A stretch of DNA of 64,000 nt from positions 1,488,001-1,552,000 of the forward strand of contig NZ_CP118953.1 in NCBI RefSeq assembly GCF_029024625.1, in the 5' to 3' direction. This document shows positions 29,755 to 40,738 of the stretch, in pieces; position 1 is the first letter of the stretch; the number at the start of each line of letters is the position of its first letter. This DNA is from Staphylococcus chromogenes. Lineage in GTDB: Bacteria; Bacillota; Bacilli; Staphylococcales; Staphylococcaceae. The translations under genes and the position numbers were made by a program. The notes below the pieces were generated by a model that searched no databases, was not told where the DNA came from, and was given only the letters and a program-made list of their open reading frames with translations.

Positions 29755-30673
29755 GATTTAACCATTCCTTTACATCTTCGAGCGTTTGAATCGAAGTTAA
29801 TTTTACATCTCTATCTATTTTTTTAACTAAACCCGACAATACTTTTCCCGGCCCTATTTCAACAAAGTGATCCACGCCTTGATCAATTAACCATTGAATC
29901 GAATCAATAAATTGAACAGGTGAATACAATTGCTGAATCATATGCTCATGAATTGTTTGAGCGTCAGTTTCACCTTTAGCGTGTACGTTTTGCACGACAG
30001 GGATTTTAGCGTCTGACCATTGAAATTGCGATGTATAGGCCTCAAAATCTTTTTCAATCACTTGCATCATAGAAGAATGAAATGGGCCCGATACTTGTAA
30101 TGGCATTACACGTTTTGCACCCAGCTCCTTACCTTTTGCTACAAGTTCATCTATTTTTGTTTGATGTCCTGACACCACGATTTGACCTGGACAATTGATA
30201 TTTGCCGGCTCTACAATTTCAGTCTCAGTTGAAAGTTGTTCGCAAATTGAACGCACTTCATCAAAGCTCAATCCTAATACGGCGGCCATTCCACCAACAC
30301 CACCTGGAAAAGCTTGTGTCATGAGTTCTCCACGGCGTCTCACAATTTTGACCGCATCGTCAAACGCTAACACCCCACTCATTACAAGACTCGAATACTC
30401 ACCGAGACTATGACCGATTGTAAAATCAGCTTGAGGTTGTCCCATCGCTGCATAGAGCGCCATACTATGAGTCAGTAACGCAGGTTGTGTATTTTCAGTT
30501 TGATTTAAAATGCCTTGTTCATCTTTAAACATCGTATCTAACAAATTAAAATCAACCGTAGCTTGTGCTTCATCTAATACACGTGTGGCTACTTCATCCG
30601 TTTGATATAAATCTTGAGCCATTCCGACTTTTTGAGCCCCTTGACCGGGAAACATAAATGCGACTTTACCCAT
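29747..30673 (-). CDS. fabD: malonyl CoA-acyl carrier protein transacylase FabD
   Basis: Loads malonate onto ACP. The 308-aa protein has the nucleophile elbow [10 protein letters not shown] (Ser near 87), [11 protein letters not shown] at the N-terminus, and the catalytic His in GPFHSSMM. It overlaps both plsX and fabG by 8 nt. Confidence 0.97.
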   Translation of the reverse strand: MGKVAFMFPGQGAQKVGMAQDLYQTDEVATRVLDEAQATVDFNLLDTMFKDEQGILNQTENTQPALLTHSMALYAAMGQPQADFTIGHSLGEYSSLVMSGVLAFDDAVKIVRRRGELMTQAFPGGVGGMAAVLGLSFDEVRSICEQLSTETEIVEPANINCPGQIVVSGHQTKIDELVAKGKELGAKRVMPLQVSGPFHSSMMQVIEKDFEAYTSQFQWSDAKIPVVQNVHAKGETDAQTIHEHMIQQLYSPVQFIDSIQWLIDQGVDHFVEIGPGKVLSGLVKKIDRDVKLTSIQTLEDVKEWLNHD

Positions 30674-31652
30674 TATTTTCGCCTACCTTTTCACGCATAG
30701 TTTCAACAATTTTCGTTTCAGAAGCGATCTTAGCTTGGCGGATCGCTGAATAGAAGGCTTTGGCATTCGAACTTCCATGTGCTTTCACAACAACACCGTC
30801 AAGTCCTAATAACACTGAACCGCCATATTCAGAATAATCCAATTGCTTAGCAAGTCCTTTAATATCATTTTTCATGACCAGTAAGGCTAATTTATTTTTT
30901 AATTTAGACATTAATGTCCCTTTGATAATTTTACCTACAGACTTGGCCATACCTTCTAAATTTTTCAATATCATATTACCTGTATAACCATCTGTTACGA
31001 TGACATCAGCTTCATCTTCTAAAATTGTTTTTGCTTCAATGTTTCCTACAAAATGAAGACTGTCGGAGGCTTGCAATAATGCGTATGCTTGCTTTGTCAG
31101 TGCATTCCCTTTTTGTGCCTCTGTCCCGATGTTAAGTAACGCCACACGAGGTTGGCTGATTTCACGCACATTTTGTGCATAAATATGGCCTAATAGCGCA
31201 TTTTGATACAAGTGTTCAGCTTTAGCATCTGCATTGGCCCCAACATCTAAAAATACAACACCTTTTCCTTGAACAGTAGGAAGTGTTACGACAAGAGCGG
31301 GTCGTTGAACGCCAGGTAAACGTCCAACAATAAATAAACCTGCTGACATTAAAGCGCCAGTATTCCCAGCAGATACACATGCGCGTGCTTCTCCATTTTT
31401 GACTGCTTCTGCCATTTTTACCATTGAACTATCTTTTTTACGTTTAATGGCTCTTACCGGCTCATCTTCCATTGAAATTTGTTCTGTCGTATGATGCACA
31501 TGTACACGTGGATGATTAATGTGACATTGTGTTTCATCACCAAATAATAAAATTTCTAAATCTTCAAAATCATGAACTGCTTTTTCTACTGCTTCAAGGA
31601 CAATATTTGGTGCGTGATCTCCACCCATCATGTCAACAGCAATTTTAACCAT
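30666..31652 (-). CDS. plsX: phosphate acyltransferase PlsX
   Basis: Converts acyl-ACP to acyl-phosphate, the acyl donor for PlsY in phosphatidic acid synthesis. The 328-aa protein starts [20 protein letters not shown] at the ATG inside the last codons of fapR; upstream in-frame ATGs add five residues without support. [29 protein letters not shown] and [11 protein letters not shown] are conserved blocks. It is the second gene of the FapR-controlled operon. Confidence 0.97.
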   Translation of the reverse strand: MVKIAVDMMGGDHAPNIVLEAVEKAVHDFEDLEILLFGDETQCHINHPRVHVHHTTEQISMEDEPVRAIKRKKDSSMVKMAEAVKNGEARACVSAGNTGALMSAGLFIVGRLPGVQRPALVVTLPTVQGKGVVFLDVGANADAKAEHLYQNALLGHIYAQNVREISQPRVALLNIGTEAQKGNALTKQAYALLQASDSLHFVGNIEAKTILEDEADVIVTDGYTGNMILKNLEGMAKSVGKIIKGTLMSKLKNKLALLVMKNDIKGLAKQLDYSEYGGSVLLGLDGVVVKAHGSSNAKAFYSAIRQAKIASETKIVETMREKVGENNG

Positions 31653-32214
31653 ATGATTCATCCTCACTTATGTAATACATTTTAAATATGCCTTCAAAAA
31701 CCTTGTTCTTATTTACAAAGGAACGAACGGTCATTTCGTAGTATTTATTATCGTGATGTTCGACGCGTGCTTCAGCAATCACGACGTCACCTAAATAAAC
31801 CGGTTTGACGAAATGAATGTGACTTTCTTTTGTGAGCACTGATTCATGTTGGACAAGCGCTACACACAACGAATTGGCTTGCGCAAACACCACATGCCCC
31901 CTAGCCACGTTATTGCGAGAAAAAACATCCTGGCGCGTAATTGTATATACAGATTTAGCATAATGATTAGACTGTAAATCAACTACATCACCGATAATAT
32001 CTTTATCTTCCAATGAGCTAATATTTTGATATTGGTCTTTTGCAACACGTTTTACGCGTTCTCTCAATTCAGGGATACTCAGTTGATTTCTATCAAGTCT
32101 TATCGTTTGAATACTCACATCATACATTTCACTTAATGCTTGATCTGTAATAAAGGGATTTTGTTGGATGGTATTCTCAATCATTTCGCGTCGTTCATTT
32201 TTGGTTCGTTTCAT
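31645..32214 (-). CDS. fapR: transcription factor FapR
   Basis: Repressor of fatty acid and phospholipid genes, released by malonyl-CoA. The 189-aa protein has an N-terminal helix-turn-helix ([24 protein letters not shown]) and a hot-dog-fold effector domain from about residue 75 ([22 protein letters not shown]). It heads the fapR-plsX-fabD-fabG operon, overlaps plsX by 8 nt, and has a FapR operator directly upstream, which indicates autoregulation. Confidence 0.97.
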   Translation of the reverse strand: MKRTKNERREMIENTIQQNPFITDQALSEMYDVSIQTIRLDRNQLSIPELRERVKRVAKDQYQNISSLEDKDIIGDVVDLQSNHYAKSVYTITRQDVFSRNNVARGHVVFAQANSLCVALVQHESVLTKESHIHFVKPVYLGDVVIAEARVEHHDNKYYEMTVRSFVNKNKVFEGIFKMYYISEDESYG

Positions 32215-32231
32215 GTTTTAGCCACCCTTAT

Positions 32232-32249
32232 TTAGTACCAAGTCTTAAT
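32232..32249. promoter_or_regulatory. FapR operator upstream of fapR
   Basis: TTAGTACCAAGTCTTAAT fits the FapR consensus (TTAGTACC, two variable bases, imperfect TACTAA repeat). It lies 18 nt upstream of the fapR ATG and overlaps a likely extended -10 (TGGTACTAA on the minus strand). Malonyl-CoA-responsive autorepression is expected from the family. Confidence 0.8.
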
Positions 32250-32301
32250 GGACTTGTTCTTATTTTAACACGCTTTACTGGAAGTTCAAAATAATTTAAT
32301 G

Positions 32302-32751
32302 TTACGCATTCATAGGATAGATACATTTGAAAGTTTCTAAAACGACGTCGTCATTCATAGAAAATTCTAAGCCATAATATTGACATGCCTCATTAAAAAA
32401 AGAAATATGGTCCTGTCGCCATGCTTCAACCGTGCGATAACCTTCACCTTCGTTTTGAATATGTCTAATATCTACGTCTTTAAACGAGACCACTTGTACA
32501 TTTGTAGTAATCGTCATACACATTGGATATCTATTTTCGTCTAAAATCATATTCAATTGTCCGACGAAAGGGAGAGGTTCTTGTTCTACGGTATATAAAA
32601 CACGCGCACTCGTCGTCGCTCTTTTTTCACCGTCTATTACGCGTTGTCCTAATCCATTAGGGTTACTCCCAAAAGACCACGCAGTATAGCTTTCATGATT
32701 GAATTCTGGATATAATTCTATAAATCGATACCAAAAATTTCGTTGTCCCAT
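32302..32751 (-). CDS. ASCH-domain protein (YhfF-like)
   Basis: A 149-aa protein with the ASCH-family signature GEKRATTSARVLY near residue 50 and the flanking conserved Trp and Phe residues (WSFGSNPNGLGQRVIDG). ASCH proteins resemble PUA domains and are thought to bind RNA or nucleosides; some relatives hydrolyse N4-acetylcytidine, but the function of this subgroup is not established. I start at the ATG after GTGGGGA (MGQRNFWYRF), ignoring ten upstream codons. It stands alone between recG and fapR. Confidence 0.85.
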   Translation of the reverse strand: MGQRNFWYRFIELYPEFNHESYTAWSFGSNPNGLGQRVIDGEKRATTSARVLYTVEQEPLPFVGQLNMILDENRYPMCMTITTNVQVVSFKDVDIRHIQNEGEGYRTVEAWRQDHISFFNEACQYYGLEFSMNDDVVLETFKCIYPMNA

Positions 32752-32843
32752 AAAAATCCCCCACTTTTTTCGTCTTATCACCCAAAATTATAACAATGAA
32801 ATGTTAACGCAATGTTAAAGCATCGGATTTATAAATAAAAAAT

Positions 32844-32870
32844 GAGTGAAGCAAATAGGTAGCCTCACTC
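32844..32870 (-). terminator. terminator of the sdaAB-sdaAA-recG operon
   Basis: Minus-strand hairpin GAGTGAGGC / GCTTCACTC followed by ATTTTTT, about 32 nt past the recG stop codon. Confidence 0.75.
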
Positions 32871-32901
32871 ACTAAAATTCAACATATAATAGATAGATTT
32901 A

Positions 32902-34947
32902 TTAGTCAAAACTTTGATGAAGCATGTTTTCTTCAATAAAATGTCGCAAGTGATCATAATCTTTAGTAAAAAAAGCCCCTGATTGAATGAGTTCTGCTGC
33001 TTCGTCACGTGCTACTTCAAGCATACGATAATCCTCTACAATATTGCCGACTAAGAAATCAGGAAGTCCGCTCTGTTTAACACCAAAGAAATCTCCAGGA
33101 CCACGCATTTCTAAATCACGTTCACTTAACTCAAATCCATCTGTGGTTTGCGTCATAATTTGCATCCGTTCGATACCTGTCTCTGTTTTAGGAGATGCAA
33201 TCAAAACACAATAACTTTGATGTTCACTACGCCCGACACGTCCGCGCAATTGATGTAATGTCGAAAGGCCAAATCGATCCGCATCATAAATGACCATAAA
33301 CGTCGCATTCGGCACATTTACCCCTACCTCAACGACCGTCGTTGACACAAGAACATCAATTTCGTGTGCACTAAATTGATGCATGACGAAATCTTTTTCT
33401 TCAGAAGACAATTTTCCATGTAAAATTCCAACACGTGCTTTTGGCAACTGCGTTTTTAGATCTTCATAAAGCGCCAATACATTTTGTACATCTTCTAAAT
33501 GCTCTGAACTTTCGATAAGGGGTGAAATAACGTAAGCTTGCCGTCCCTTTTGAAGTTCGTTTGCCATTTGGTGCAACACTTGATGATAGGCTTCATGTTT
33601 TGCCCAAGCTGTTTGAATGGGCTTTCTTCCTTTAGGTAAATGTTTAATAGAAGAGACATCCATTTCACCAAAAACTGAAATAGCTAAAGTTCTAGGGATA
33701 GGCGTAGCGGTCATAAATAATACGTTACTAAGTGCGCCTTTTTCACGCAATTTTTGACGTTGCTCGACACCAAAGCGATGTTGTTCGTCTGTAATCACTA
33801 AACCGACATTATGGAACATGACATCATCTTGAATTAATGCATGTGTTCCGATGAGACAGTCAATTTCTCCTGTTTTAAGTTGTTCAAGTAACAACTTACG
33901 TTTTTTCCCCTTTACAGACCCCGTCAACAATGCCACATTCATCCGTTCTCCAAATAAACCGACTAAACTTTCGGCATGTTGTTCTGCTAATATTTCAGTG
34001 GGCACCATAAGCGCGGATTGATACCCTGCCGTTTTTAAGGCATACATACAAATTGCAGCCACTACCGTTTTCCCCGATCCCACATCCCCTTGGAGTAATC
34101 GATGCATACGAATAGGTGCTTTTAAATCTCGAAATATTTCATTGACACTCAATTTTTGTCCGTCTGTTAATTCAAAAGGAAGTGACTCAATAAAATCTTT
34201 CACTAATTCTAAATCGTAATTGACTTCAACGGCTTGATCTGATGTTTTTTCTAATCGATTTAACCACTGCATTCTTAACTCAAACATGAAAAACTCCGTA
34301 AAAGCAAACGTCCTTCTTGCTTTTATTAGTGCTTGTTTATCACGGGCATGATGGAGCGCATGAAGCGTGTCACTTAAAGACTCCAATTTATATTTTTGTC
34401 TTAACGCTAAGGGCAACCACTCATGTATGGTTACATCGTTTAATGTATTTTGAATCATTTCTTTTAAGGGTTTTTGTTTTAACCCTTCTTTAACGCGATA
34501 AACGGGAGTGAATTGTGATTCTTCACGTTGGGCAAGGTCAAAAATCATTTTTGTACCGTTAATTTCTTGTTTATGTTTAATCCATTTCCCTTTGATAATA
34601 ACCGTTTGATGTAACTGCATATTTTTTTTGAGATAAGGTTGATTAAAATAGACGACTTTGACTGCGATGCCGTCAATCATTACATGCACAGTCAATTTCG
34701 ATTTGTTGCGTCCAAAAAAAGCGACAGTAGGTGTAGAATATATCTCACCTTGTACTGTCACTATAGCCTCATTTTCTGCATCACTGAGAGAAATAAGCGT
34801 ATTATCCTCATATCTTATTGGTAAGTGCAAAATCAAATCTTGCACATTCCAAATATTCATTTCATTTAATATTTGAAGGCGTTTCGGCCCCAACCCTTTA
34901 ATATCCTTTAATGCATACGGATTTTCTATAAGGTTTACTTTTGTCAT
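32902..34947 (-). CDS. recG: ATP-dependent DNA helicase RecG
   Basis: Branch-migration helicase for stalled forks and recombination intermediates. The 681-aa protein starts [20 protein letters not shown] at the ATG one base after the sdaAA stop; four upstream residues are not needed. The wedge/OB domain occupies about 60-160. Helicase motifs include [34 protein letters not shown] and [12 protein letters not shown]. The C-terminal block [14 protein letters not shown] is typical. Cotranscribed with sdaAB-sdaAA. Confidence 0.97.
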   Translation of the reverse strand: MTKVNLIENPYALKDIKGLGPKRLQILNEMNIWNVQDLILHLPIRYEDNTLISLSDAENEAIVTVQGEIYSTPTVAFFGRNKSKLTVHVMIDGIAVKVVYFNQPYLKKNMQLHQTVIIKGKWIKHKQEINGTKMIFDLAQREESQFTPVYRVKEGLKQKPLKEMIQNTLNDVTIHEWLPLALRQKYKLESLSDTLHALHHARDKQALIKARRTFAFTEFFMFELRMQWLNRLEKTSDQAVEVNYDLELVKDFIESLPFELTDGQKLSVNEIFRDLKAPIRMHRLLQGDVGSGKTVVAAICMYALKTAGYQSALMVPTEILAEQHAESLVGLFGERMNVALLTGSVKGKKRKLLLEQLKTGEIDCLIGTHALIQDDVMFHNVGLVITDEQHRFGVEQRQKLREKGALSNVLFMTATPIPRTLAISVFGEMDVSSIKHLPKGRKPIQTAWAKHEAYHQVLHQMANELQKGRQAYVISPLIESSEHLEDVQNVLALYEDLKTQLPKARVGILHGKLSSEEKDFVMHQFSAHEIDVLVSTTVVEVGVNVPNATFMVIYDADRFGLSTLHQLRGRVGRSEHQSYCVLIASPKTETGIERMQIMTQTTDGFELSERDLEMRGPGDFFGVKQSGLPDFLVGNIVEDYRMLEVARDEAAELIQSGAFFTKDYDHLRHFIEENMLHQSFD

Positions 34948-34948
34948 G

Positions 34949-35818
34949 TTAATCACCAAAAATTTGTTGTTTTAAGCGTTGACCCGTTGGTGTACCTGCA
35001 AGTCCTCCTCTACCCGTTTCACGAAGGGCAGATGGCATAGTTTGTCCGATGCGATACATTGCATTGATAACTTCATCAGTTGGAATGCGTGATTCAATTC
35101 CGGCAAGTGCCATATCTGCAGACACAATTGCATTGGAGGCCCCAGCTGCATTTCGTTTTACACAAGGGACTTCGACAAGACCAGCCACAGGATCACACAC
35201 AAGACCCAGCATATTTTTCATACAAATCGCAAAACCTTCAGCCGATTGTTGAGGTGTACCTCCTGCAGCTTCAACGACTGCCGCAGCAGCCATAGCCGCC
35301 GCCGAACCTACTTCCGCTTGACATCCACCTGCTGCACCAGAAATAGAGGCATTGTTGGCTACCACAAAGCCGAACGCTCCAGATGTCAATAAAAAGTTTA
35401 ACATATCTGTGCGTGAAAGTTGTAATTTATCCTTAAGCGCGAATAATACCCCAGGTACAACACCGGCGGAACCCGCTGTTGGTGTCGCACAAATTTTCCC
35501 CATTGCCGCATTGACTTCATTCGTTGCGACCGCTTTACTGACTGCATCTAATAGCGTGTAGCCTACAATGGACTTTCCGCTTTCTATATACTGTTTCATA
35601 AGGACAGCGTCTCCACCCGTTAAGCCCGTTTTCGAAGTGACACCTTGAATGCCTTCTTCTACCGCTTTCTCCATCGTTTCTAAATTGCGATTCATATGTG
35701 CGTATACTTCTTCTTTTGAAAGACCTGTCACTGACATTTCTTGTTCCATCATCACTTCATAAATTGCTTTATTTTCTGCTTCGCATTTTGCGATTAGCTC
35801 TTTCACATTTTTAAACAT
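34949..35818 (-). CDS. sdaAA: L-serine dehydratase, iron-sulfur-dependent, alpha subunit
   Basis: Deaminates L-serine to pyruvate and ammonia, using a [4Fe-4S] cluster. The 289-aa subunit contains Gly/Ala-rich blocks with conserved Cys ([44 protein letters not shown]). It follows sdaAB by 18 nt and abuts recG. Confidence 0.95.
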   Translation of the reverse strand: MFKNVKELIAKCEAENKAIYEVMMEQEMSVTGLSKEEVYAHMNRNLETMEKAVEEGIQGVTSKTGLTGGDAVLMKQYIESGKSIVGYTLLDAVSKAVATNEVNAAMGKICATPTAGSAGVVPGVLFALKDKLQLSRTDMLNFLLTSGAFGFVVANNASISGAAGGCQAEVGSAAAMAAAAVVEAAGGTPQQSAEGFAICMKNMLGLVCDPVAGLVEVPCVKRNAAGASNAIVSADMALAGIESRIPTDEVINAMYRIGQTMPSALRETGRGGLAGTPTGQRLKQQIFGD

Positions 35819-35836
35819 ATTATCCCCTCCGTCATC

Positions 35837-36502
35837 TTACGCATCACCCATTAATGAAACAGCCACAACACCTGGTACTTGACGAATTTCATCAAGAATT
35901 TGCGCATTGATTTCATCATCAAGTTCACACGTCATTAATGCTTGATCGCCTTTTTCTTTGCGCGCCACTTGCATACTTCCGACATTGATGCTATGGTCAC
36001 CAATAATATTTGCCACTTTACCTATCGTTCCGAACGTATCTTGATGAAAAACAAGCAGTGTAGGATAATTGCCACTAATCGCCAATTTAAAACCGTTAAT
36101 CGCTACGATTTCAATTTTACCTCCACCAATCGACACCCCTTCTACTGAAATATGATGATCATCATCAATCATATCAATAATCGCCGTATTAGGGTGCGAG
36201 CGCTCCTCGGTCATCTCGATAAAATTCACGCGCATCCCCTCAGCTTTAGCCGTATCTAAACTTGACTCAATACGACTATCATCTGTATCATAGCCGAGCA
36301 AACCTCCAACAAGCGCAACATCTGTTCCATGCCCACGATACGTTTCCATAAATGAACCGTATAAGTATATATCCGCACGTTCAGGTTGTTTGCCAAATAA
36401 GTCTCTAGCGACCAGTCCAATACGTACGGCCCCTGCTGTATGTGAAGACGATGGACCTACCATTGTCGGTCCTATAATGTCGAAAACACTTTTATATTTC
36501 AT
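35837..36502 (-). CDS. sdaAB: L-serine dehydratase, iron-sulfur-dependent, beta subunit
   Basis: The 221-aa partner of SdaAA. The N-terminal part has IGPTMVGPSSSHTAGAVRIG, the conserved substrate-domain block, and the last 75 residues form an ACT domain (TLLVFHQDTFGTIGKVANIIGDHSINVGSMQVAR) that may sense serine. CAAGGGGGAA gives the ribosome-binding site. A TGTTATAAT extended -10 lies upstream. Confidence 0.95.
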   Translation of the reverse strand: MKYKSVFDIIGPTMVGPSSSHTAGAVRIGLVARDLFGKQPERADIYLYGSFMETYRGHGTDVALVGGLLGYDTDDSRIESSLDTAKAEGMRVNFIEMTEERSHPNTAIIDMIDDDHHISVEGVSIGGGKIEIVAINGFKLAISGNYPTLLVFHQDTFGTIGKVANIIGDHSINVGSMQVARKEKGDQALMTCELDDEINAQILDEIRQVPGVVAVSLMGDA

Positions 36503-36545
36503 TAAAATATTCCCCCTTGATTACATCTCTATTGAAGACAATCAC

Positions 36546-36551
36546 ATTATA
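36546..36551 (-). promoter_or_regulatory. extended -10 element for sdaAB operon
   Basis: TGTTATAAT on the minus strand, about 45 nt before the sdaAB ATG. The -35 is weak, as is common for extended -10 promoters. Confidence 0.5.
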
Positions 36552-36610
36552 ACAAGCTCTTAGAAACTTTAAAATATTGTGATAATGATTACAAACCTTG
36601 ATATAACGAA

Positions 36611-36650
36611 AAATCACAGGTTAATGGATTATACCCATTTCCTGTGATTT
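36611..36650 (-). terminator. terminator downstream of fakA
   Basis: Minus-strand hairpin AAATCACAGG / CCTGTGATTT with a nested AATGG/CCATT pairing, followed by TTTCG, starting 10 nt past the fakA stop codon. Confidence 0.8.
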
Positions 36651-36659
36651 TACTGTCCT

Positions 36660-38318
36660 TTATTCAACTGAAAAGAAATAAGGATAAATTGGTTGTTGAC
36701 CTTGTTGGATTTCAACTTCAACATCTTCATAGTTCGTTTCCATAAACGACTCAATCCATGATGTTTGTGCATCATCGGCTTCTTCTCCAACGATAATTGT
36801 TAAAATTTCACTGTCATCATCTAACATTTTTTCTAATGTATTTTGAAGCGTGATTTTAACATCTTTATCGGAAACAACAATCTTATCTTCAACTAGTCCC
36901 ATAAATGCATCTTTTTCAATGTTAATACCATCTATTTTTGTATCACGTACTGCATAAGTAATAGACCCTGACTTAACATCTTCTAATGATGTCGTCATGA
37001 CTTCTTGATTGTGCTCTAAATCAGCTGTACTATCATAGTTAAACATTGCAGCGATACCTTGAGGAATTGTTTTCGTTGGGATAACGACAGCATCAACATC
37101 AACTATTTTAGCCGCTTGTTGACTCGCCATTTGAATGTTCTTATTATTCGGTAGGATAATCGCACGTTTACAACCGCTTTGTTCGATAACTTTAACGATA
37201 TCTTCAGTAGAAGGATTCATTGTTTGTCCTCCACTAATCACGTGTGTTGCCCCCATAGATTTGAATAATTTAGTAATGCCTTCTCCCATTGAAATGGTAA
37301 TAATAGCTGTCTCTACAGGTTCATTTGAACTTTTGTCTGATTCTGTTGATTTCGCCGCTTCTTTTCGTAAAACTTCGCGGTGTTGTTCACGCATATTTTC
37401 TGCTTTTACTTTGATGAGTTCACCATATTTTTGACCGAAAGTAAAAACTTCACCTGGTGTTTCAGTATGAACATGAACTTTTACAATTTCATCATCACTA
37501 ATCACAAGTAAAGAGTCCCCAAATTGACTCATATCGTTTCTAAATTGTGTTTCGTTGAACTTGGCTTTACCTGGAAGAAAACGCACCATCATCTCTGTAC
37601 AATATCCGTAAACAATATCTTCTGTATTGATGACACCATGAAAGTCGTGATCGTCATTGAAGAAATCCCCAGTATCTACACTTGAAGCTTTCTTTTCGAT
37701 TTTTTCGCCTTTCATCGCCTTTAAAAAGCCTTCATAAACAAGTGTTAAACCTTTGCCACCACTGTCTACAACACCGACTTCCTTGAGAACTGGCAATAAA
37801 TTAGGCGTGTTTTCAAGTGAAACTTGAGCCGCTTCATACACATGTTCCATGATCTCTAAACAATTCTTCGTTTCCATTAGCTTTTCAGTGGCCGCATGAG
37901 CTGCATCTTTCGCAACTGTTAAAATCGTCCCTTCCACAGGTTTCATCACTGCTTTATATGCAGTATTTACACCTGCTTCAAAACTTTTTACGAACCCTTC
38001 TCCATCGATTTCTTTTTCATTTTCCAGTGCTTTTGAAAATCCTCTGAAAATTTGAGATAAGATTACGCCAGAGTTTCCTCGCGCACCCATCAATAATCCT
38101 TTTGAGAAAGTTTTTCCTAAATCACCAATATGGCGTGTTGGGTTATTTTGAACTTCTTCACGACCTGATGTCATTGAAAGGTTCATATTCGTTCCTGTAT
38201 CCCCATCTGGAACCGGATATACATTCAATGCATCTACCATATCTGCATTGTTTGATAAATTTTGCGCTCCCTGTATAATCATTTCGGCAAATAAATCACC
38301 GTTGATTTTCATTACCAT
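36660..38318 (-). CDS. fakA: fatty acid kinase catalytic subunit FakA (DAK2/DegV-partner, YloV)
   Basis: Phosphorylates FakB-bound fatty acids so that host or recycled fatty acids can enter phospholipid synthesis. The 552-aa protein has the N-terminal DAK2 domain with [18 protein letters not shown] (ATP/Mg site) and [20 protein letters not shown], a middle domain, and a C-terminal FakB-interaction domain ([29 protein letters not shown]). GGAGG stands 8 nt before the first ATG; a second ATG two codons later is possible. It follows the Asp23-family gene by 12 nt. The nearby fapR-plsX operon handles the product's next step. Confidence 0.95.
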   Translation of the reverse strand: MVMKINGDLFAEMIIQGAQNLSNNADMVDALNVYPVPDGDTGTNMNLSMTSGREEVQNNPTRHIGDLGKTFSKGLLMGARGNSGVILSQIFRGFSKALENEKEIDGEGFVKSFEAGVNTAYKAVMKPVEGTILTVAKDAAHAATEKLMETKNCLEIMEHVYEAAQVSLENTPNLLPVLKEVGVVDSGGKGLTLVYEGFLKAMKGEKIEKKASSVDTGDFFNDDHDFHGVINTEDIVYGYCTEMMVRFLPGKAKFNETQFRNDMSQFGDSLLVISDDEIVKVHVHTETPGEVFTFGQKYGELIKVKAENMREQHREVLRKEAAKSTESDKSSNEPVETAIITISMGEGITKLFKSMGATHVISGGQTMNPSTEDIVKVIEQSGCKRAIILPNNKNIQMASQQAAKIVDVDAVVIPTKTIPQGIAAMFNYDSTADLEHNQEVMTTSLEDVKSGSITYAVRDTKIDGINIEKDAFMGLVEDKIVVSDKDVKITLQNTLEKMLDDDSEILTIIVGEEADDAQTSWIESFMETNYEDVEVEIQQGQQPIYPYFFSVE

Positions 38319-38330
38319 CCGAATGTCCTC

Positions 38331-38705
38331 CTATTTGTCTTTCCCGTCATTATTAAACCGTACACCTTGTACAAAGATATTTACAGAATTCACTTTTAAC
38401 TTTAATGTGTTTTCAAGCGTATATTTCACTGTAGCTTGGACATTTTGTGCAACTTCAGAAATTTTCACACCATAACTTACGATGATATACATATCTACAT
38501 CTAAAATGCCATTGTCCTCTTTGACTACAATCCCTTTTGCGTAGTTTTCATGGCCTAATATTTCTGCCAATCCATCACGAACTTGTTGACGTGAAGCCAT
38601 TCCAACGATACCATAGCACTCCACTGCTTTGCCACCGACTACCGATGCAATCACCTCGTTTGAAATATCTATGCTGCCGTAATCATTTGTTATTTCTAAT
38701 GACAT
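38331..38705 (-). CDS. Asp23/Gls24 family envelope stress response protein (YloU)
   Basis: A 124-aa Asp23/Gls24-family protein: GSIDISNEVIASVVGGKAVECYGIVGM is the conserved N-terminal block, followed by VDMYIIVSYGVKISEVAQNVQATVKYTLE. Members are small membrane-proximal envelope proteins; in staphylococci Asp23 is abundant and linked to cell-wall stress. This one is the YloU type that sits upstream of yloV (fakA) in Firmicutes, so the two are likely cotranscribed. AAGGAGGCGA precedes the ATG. Confidence 0.94.
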   Translation of the reverse strand: MSLEITNDYGSIDISNEVIASVVGGKAVECYGIVGMASRQQVRDGLAEILGHENYAKGIVVKEDNGILDVDMYIIVSYGVKISEVAQNVQATVKYTLENTLKLKVNSVNIFVQGVRFNNDGKDK

Positions 38706-38758
38706 ATAAAATCGCCTCCTTATTCAACATATATGGATTTCTTTCATTCAAATGCTCA

Positions 38759-38809
38759 CTTATCGTTACATTTAAATCTCGGCGAACACCTTTATGACAT
38801 AACGATAAG
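38759..38809. repeat. inverted repeat upstream of yloU
   Basis: CTTATCGTTA (38759-38768) and TAACGATAAG (38800-38809) form 10-bp perfect arms 31 nt apart, 54 nt upstream of the yloU ATG. It could be an RNA structure in the yloU leader or a protein-binding site. Confidence 0.4.
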
Positions 38810-39029
38810 CTCAGAATTCACCTGTAAAATTACGTCTTAGGTGTGACTCCCAATACAATGATTCATAAATATTTATATCTATCTTACTAAAATTATAACA
38901 ACCTTGCCATAACGAACTACATAATTTAAAATTTTTGTAAATATATGTAAAGGTTTAATCACAATTTAAGATTATATCAGAAACTAAGCAATGCACAAAG
39001 TATTTTCTAGTTATTCCAAGAAGTTTTTA

Positions 39030-39058
39030 TTGCGTTCCAAATTTGAATATGGTATATT
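39030..39058 (+). promoter_or_regulatory. rpmB promoter
   Basis: -35 TTGCGT, 17-bp spacer, -10 TATATT; predicted transcription start near 39065, about 45 nt upstream of the coding region. Confidence 0.65.
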
Positions 39059-39111
39059 ACCTTAGTATGTAGTAGCAAAGTGTATTTGTATTTCTTAAAG
39101 GAGGTACGATG

Positions 39112-39300
39112 ATGGGTAAACAATGTTTCGTAACAGGCCGTAAAGCGTCTACGGGTAACCACCGTTCACACGCATTAAACTCAACTAAACGTCGTTGGAA
39201 TGCTAACTTACAAAAAGTTAGAATTTTAGTTGATGGTAAACCTAAAAAAGTTTGGGTTTCAGCTCGTGCTTTAAAATCTGGTAAAGTTACTCGCGTGTAA
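39112..39300 (+). CDS. rpmB: 50S ribosomal protein L28
   Basis: A 62-aa ribosomal protein, [20 protein letters not shown], nearly identical to S. aureus L28. Two ATGs stand in tandem; the second is the family start and lies 7 nt after AAAGGAGG. It has a single-gene transcript with its own promoter and terminator, on the opposite strand to both neighbours. Confidence 0.98.
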   Translation: MGKQCFVTGRKASTGNHRSHALNSTKRRWNANLQKVRILVDGKPKKVWVSARALKSGKVTRV

Positions 39301-39351
39301 TTATCAGAGGCACCACGCTTGCCATTAAGAGATTAAGTACAATTTAAAACG

Positions 39352-39384
39352 AACCCCGCGTCTTTATGTGGAAGACGCGGGGTT
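39352..39384 (+). terminator. terminator of rpmB
   Basis: GC-rich perfect hairpin AACCCCGCGTCTT / AAGACGCGGGGTT followed by a run of Ts. Confidence 0.93.
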
Positions 39385-39448
39385 TTTTGTATATAATCAT
39401 AGACTTGAGTGATACCTCTTAGCATACACACTCCTCCTAATCATAATT

Positions 39449-40084
39449 TTAATCTCGACTTCTAATTTGATAAATTAAACCTTCATGTACGGTTACAATT
39501 GCATTTTTATCTTTAAATTCATTTGAGATGGTAAGTGTCGATCCTTGTTCAAGGAGAGCTTCATTTAATTCATATTTAAAACCTTTCAATGATAACGACG
39601 CCTGATCTGTTGCAGGAATAAAAGAGATGTAGTTGTATTGTTTTTTATGACGTTTTGAATAGGTGCCTGTTGTTAATAACTCTATAATATTATGTTGATC
39701 AATAAGTTGAATTTTATGCGCTTTAAACGTTTCATGCTTTAACATTTGCATTGCACCCATAAAATGATCCAAGCGTCCTCCAGTAGCACCGTAAATTTTA
39801 ATTTTTTTATACCCTAAATCAAGCGCCTTCTTTACAGCATAGGCAAGGTCAGTGACATCTTTTTCCCTCGGCATCACTTCTACATCCATTTGTGCTTGAA
39901 TCCATCGTCGTTCATCATCAGAAACTGAATCAAAATCCCCTACTGCAAAAACAGGCTGAATCTTTGCCTGTAAAAGGTCATAAGTGCCTCTGTCTACACC
40001 TATCCAATCTTCGCCACCCTTTTTTTCAAGTAATCGATTCGGTATCTCCCGAGTACTACACAACAAATGAACTCTTTTTTTCAT
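39449..40084 (-). CDS. thiN: thiamine pyrophosphokinase
   Basis: Transfers pyrophosphate from ATP to thiamine. The 211-aa protein has WIGVDRGTYDLLQAKIQPVFAVGDFDSV (acidic metal site) and KKIKIYGATGGRLDHFMGAMQML, both standard for the family, and a C-terminal thiamine-binding beta domain. It follows rpe by 3 nt and so belongs to rsgA-rpe-thiN. Confidence 0.95.
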   Translation of the reverse strand: MKKRVHLLCSTREIPNRLLEKKGGEDWIGVDRGTYDLLQAKIQPVFAVGDFDSVSDDERRWIQAQMDVEVMPREKDVTDLAYAVKKALDLGYKKIKIYGATGGRLDHFMGAMQMLKHETFKAHKIQLIDQHNIIELLTTGTYSKRHKKQYNYISFIPATDQASLSLKGFKYELNEALLEQGSTLTISNEFKDKNAIVTVHEGLIYQIRSRD

Positions 40085-40087
40085 GAA

Positions 40088-40738
40088 TTATCCCTCACTT
40101 TTTAAGTGTCGTAGTGCTTCTTGATATGAATCAAATTTAAAGAAATATGAACCGGCGACAAGCCAATCTGCACCCGCTTCAATCACCTTTGCTGCCGTTT
40201 GATGATTGATGCCACCATCAACTTCTATTTTATAGTTAAGTTGGTGCTTCTGTCGATAAGTATGCAAAGCCTGGATTTTTTCTATAGATTGAGGGATAAA
40301 AGTTTGTCCTCCGAAACCAGGGTTTACAGACATCACAAGCACGAAATCCACTTCTGATAATATCGCTTCAATCTGATGCCACGAAGTACCTGGATTAAGT
40401 ACGACACCTGCTTCTTTGCCATGTGTTTTAATCTTTTGAATCGCTCGATGAATATGCGGTGTTGCCTCAATGTGAACGGACACTTTATCTGCGCCTTTTT
40501 CACAAAATGCGTCGATATATTGCTCAGGGTTTTCAATCATCAGATGCACATCAATGGGCAACTTTGTTTTTTGACGTAATGCTTCTAACACTGGAAATCC
40601 AATCGATATATTCGGGACAAATTGCCCATCCATGACGTCAAAGTGTAAGCCATCTACGCCAGCATTTGTGAGATGTTGTACTTCTTGTTCTAAGTTCATA
40701 AAGTCTGCTGATAATAAAGAAGGAAAAATCTTTGTCAT
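40088..40738 (-). CDS. rpe: ribulose-phosphate 3-epimerase
   Basis: Pentose-phosphate enzyme interconverting ribulose-5-P and xylulose-5-P. The 216-aa TIM barrel has the metal-site motifs HFDVMDGQFVPNISIG and the conserved VMSVNPGFGGQTF and IEVDGGI segments. Its ATG overlaps the rsgA stop by one base (TAATG). Confidence 0.97.
   Translation of the reverse strand: MTKIFPSLLSADFMNLEQEVQHLTNAGVDGLHFDVMDGQFVPNISIGFPVLEALRQKTKLPIDVHLMIENPEQYIDAFCEKGADKVSVHIEATPHIHRAIQKIKTHGKEAGVVLNPGTSWHQIEAILSEVDFVLVMSVNPGFGGQTFIPQSIEKIQALHTYRQKHQLNYKIEVDGGINHQTAAKVIEAGADWLVAGSYFFKFDSYQEALRHLKSEG

Larger units (their letters stand above)
38706..39111. other. intergenic region between yloU and rpmB
   Basis: About 400 bp, AT-rich, between divergent genes. 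It contains the rpmB promoter (39030-39058) and an inverted repeat near the yloU side (38759-38809). I see no convincing small gene or RNA. Confidence 0.6.
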
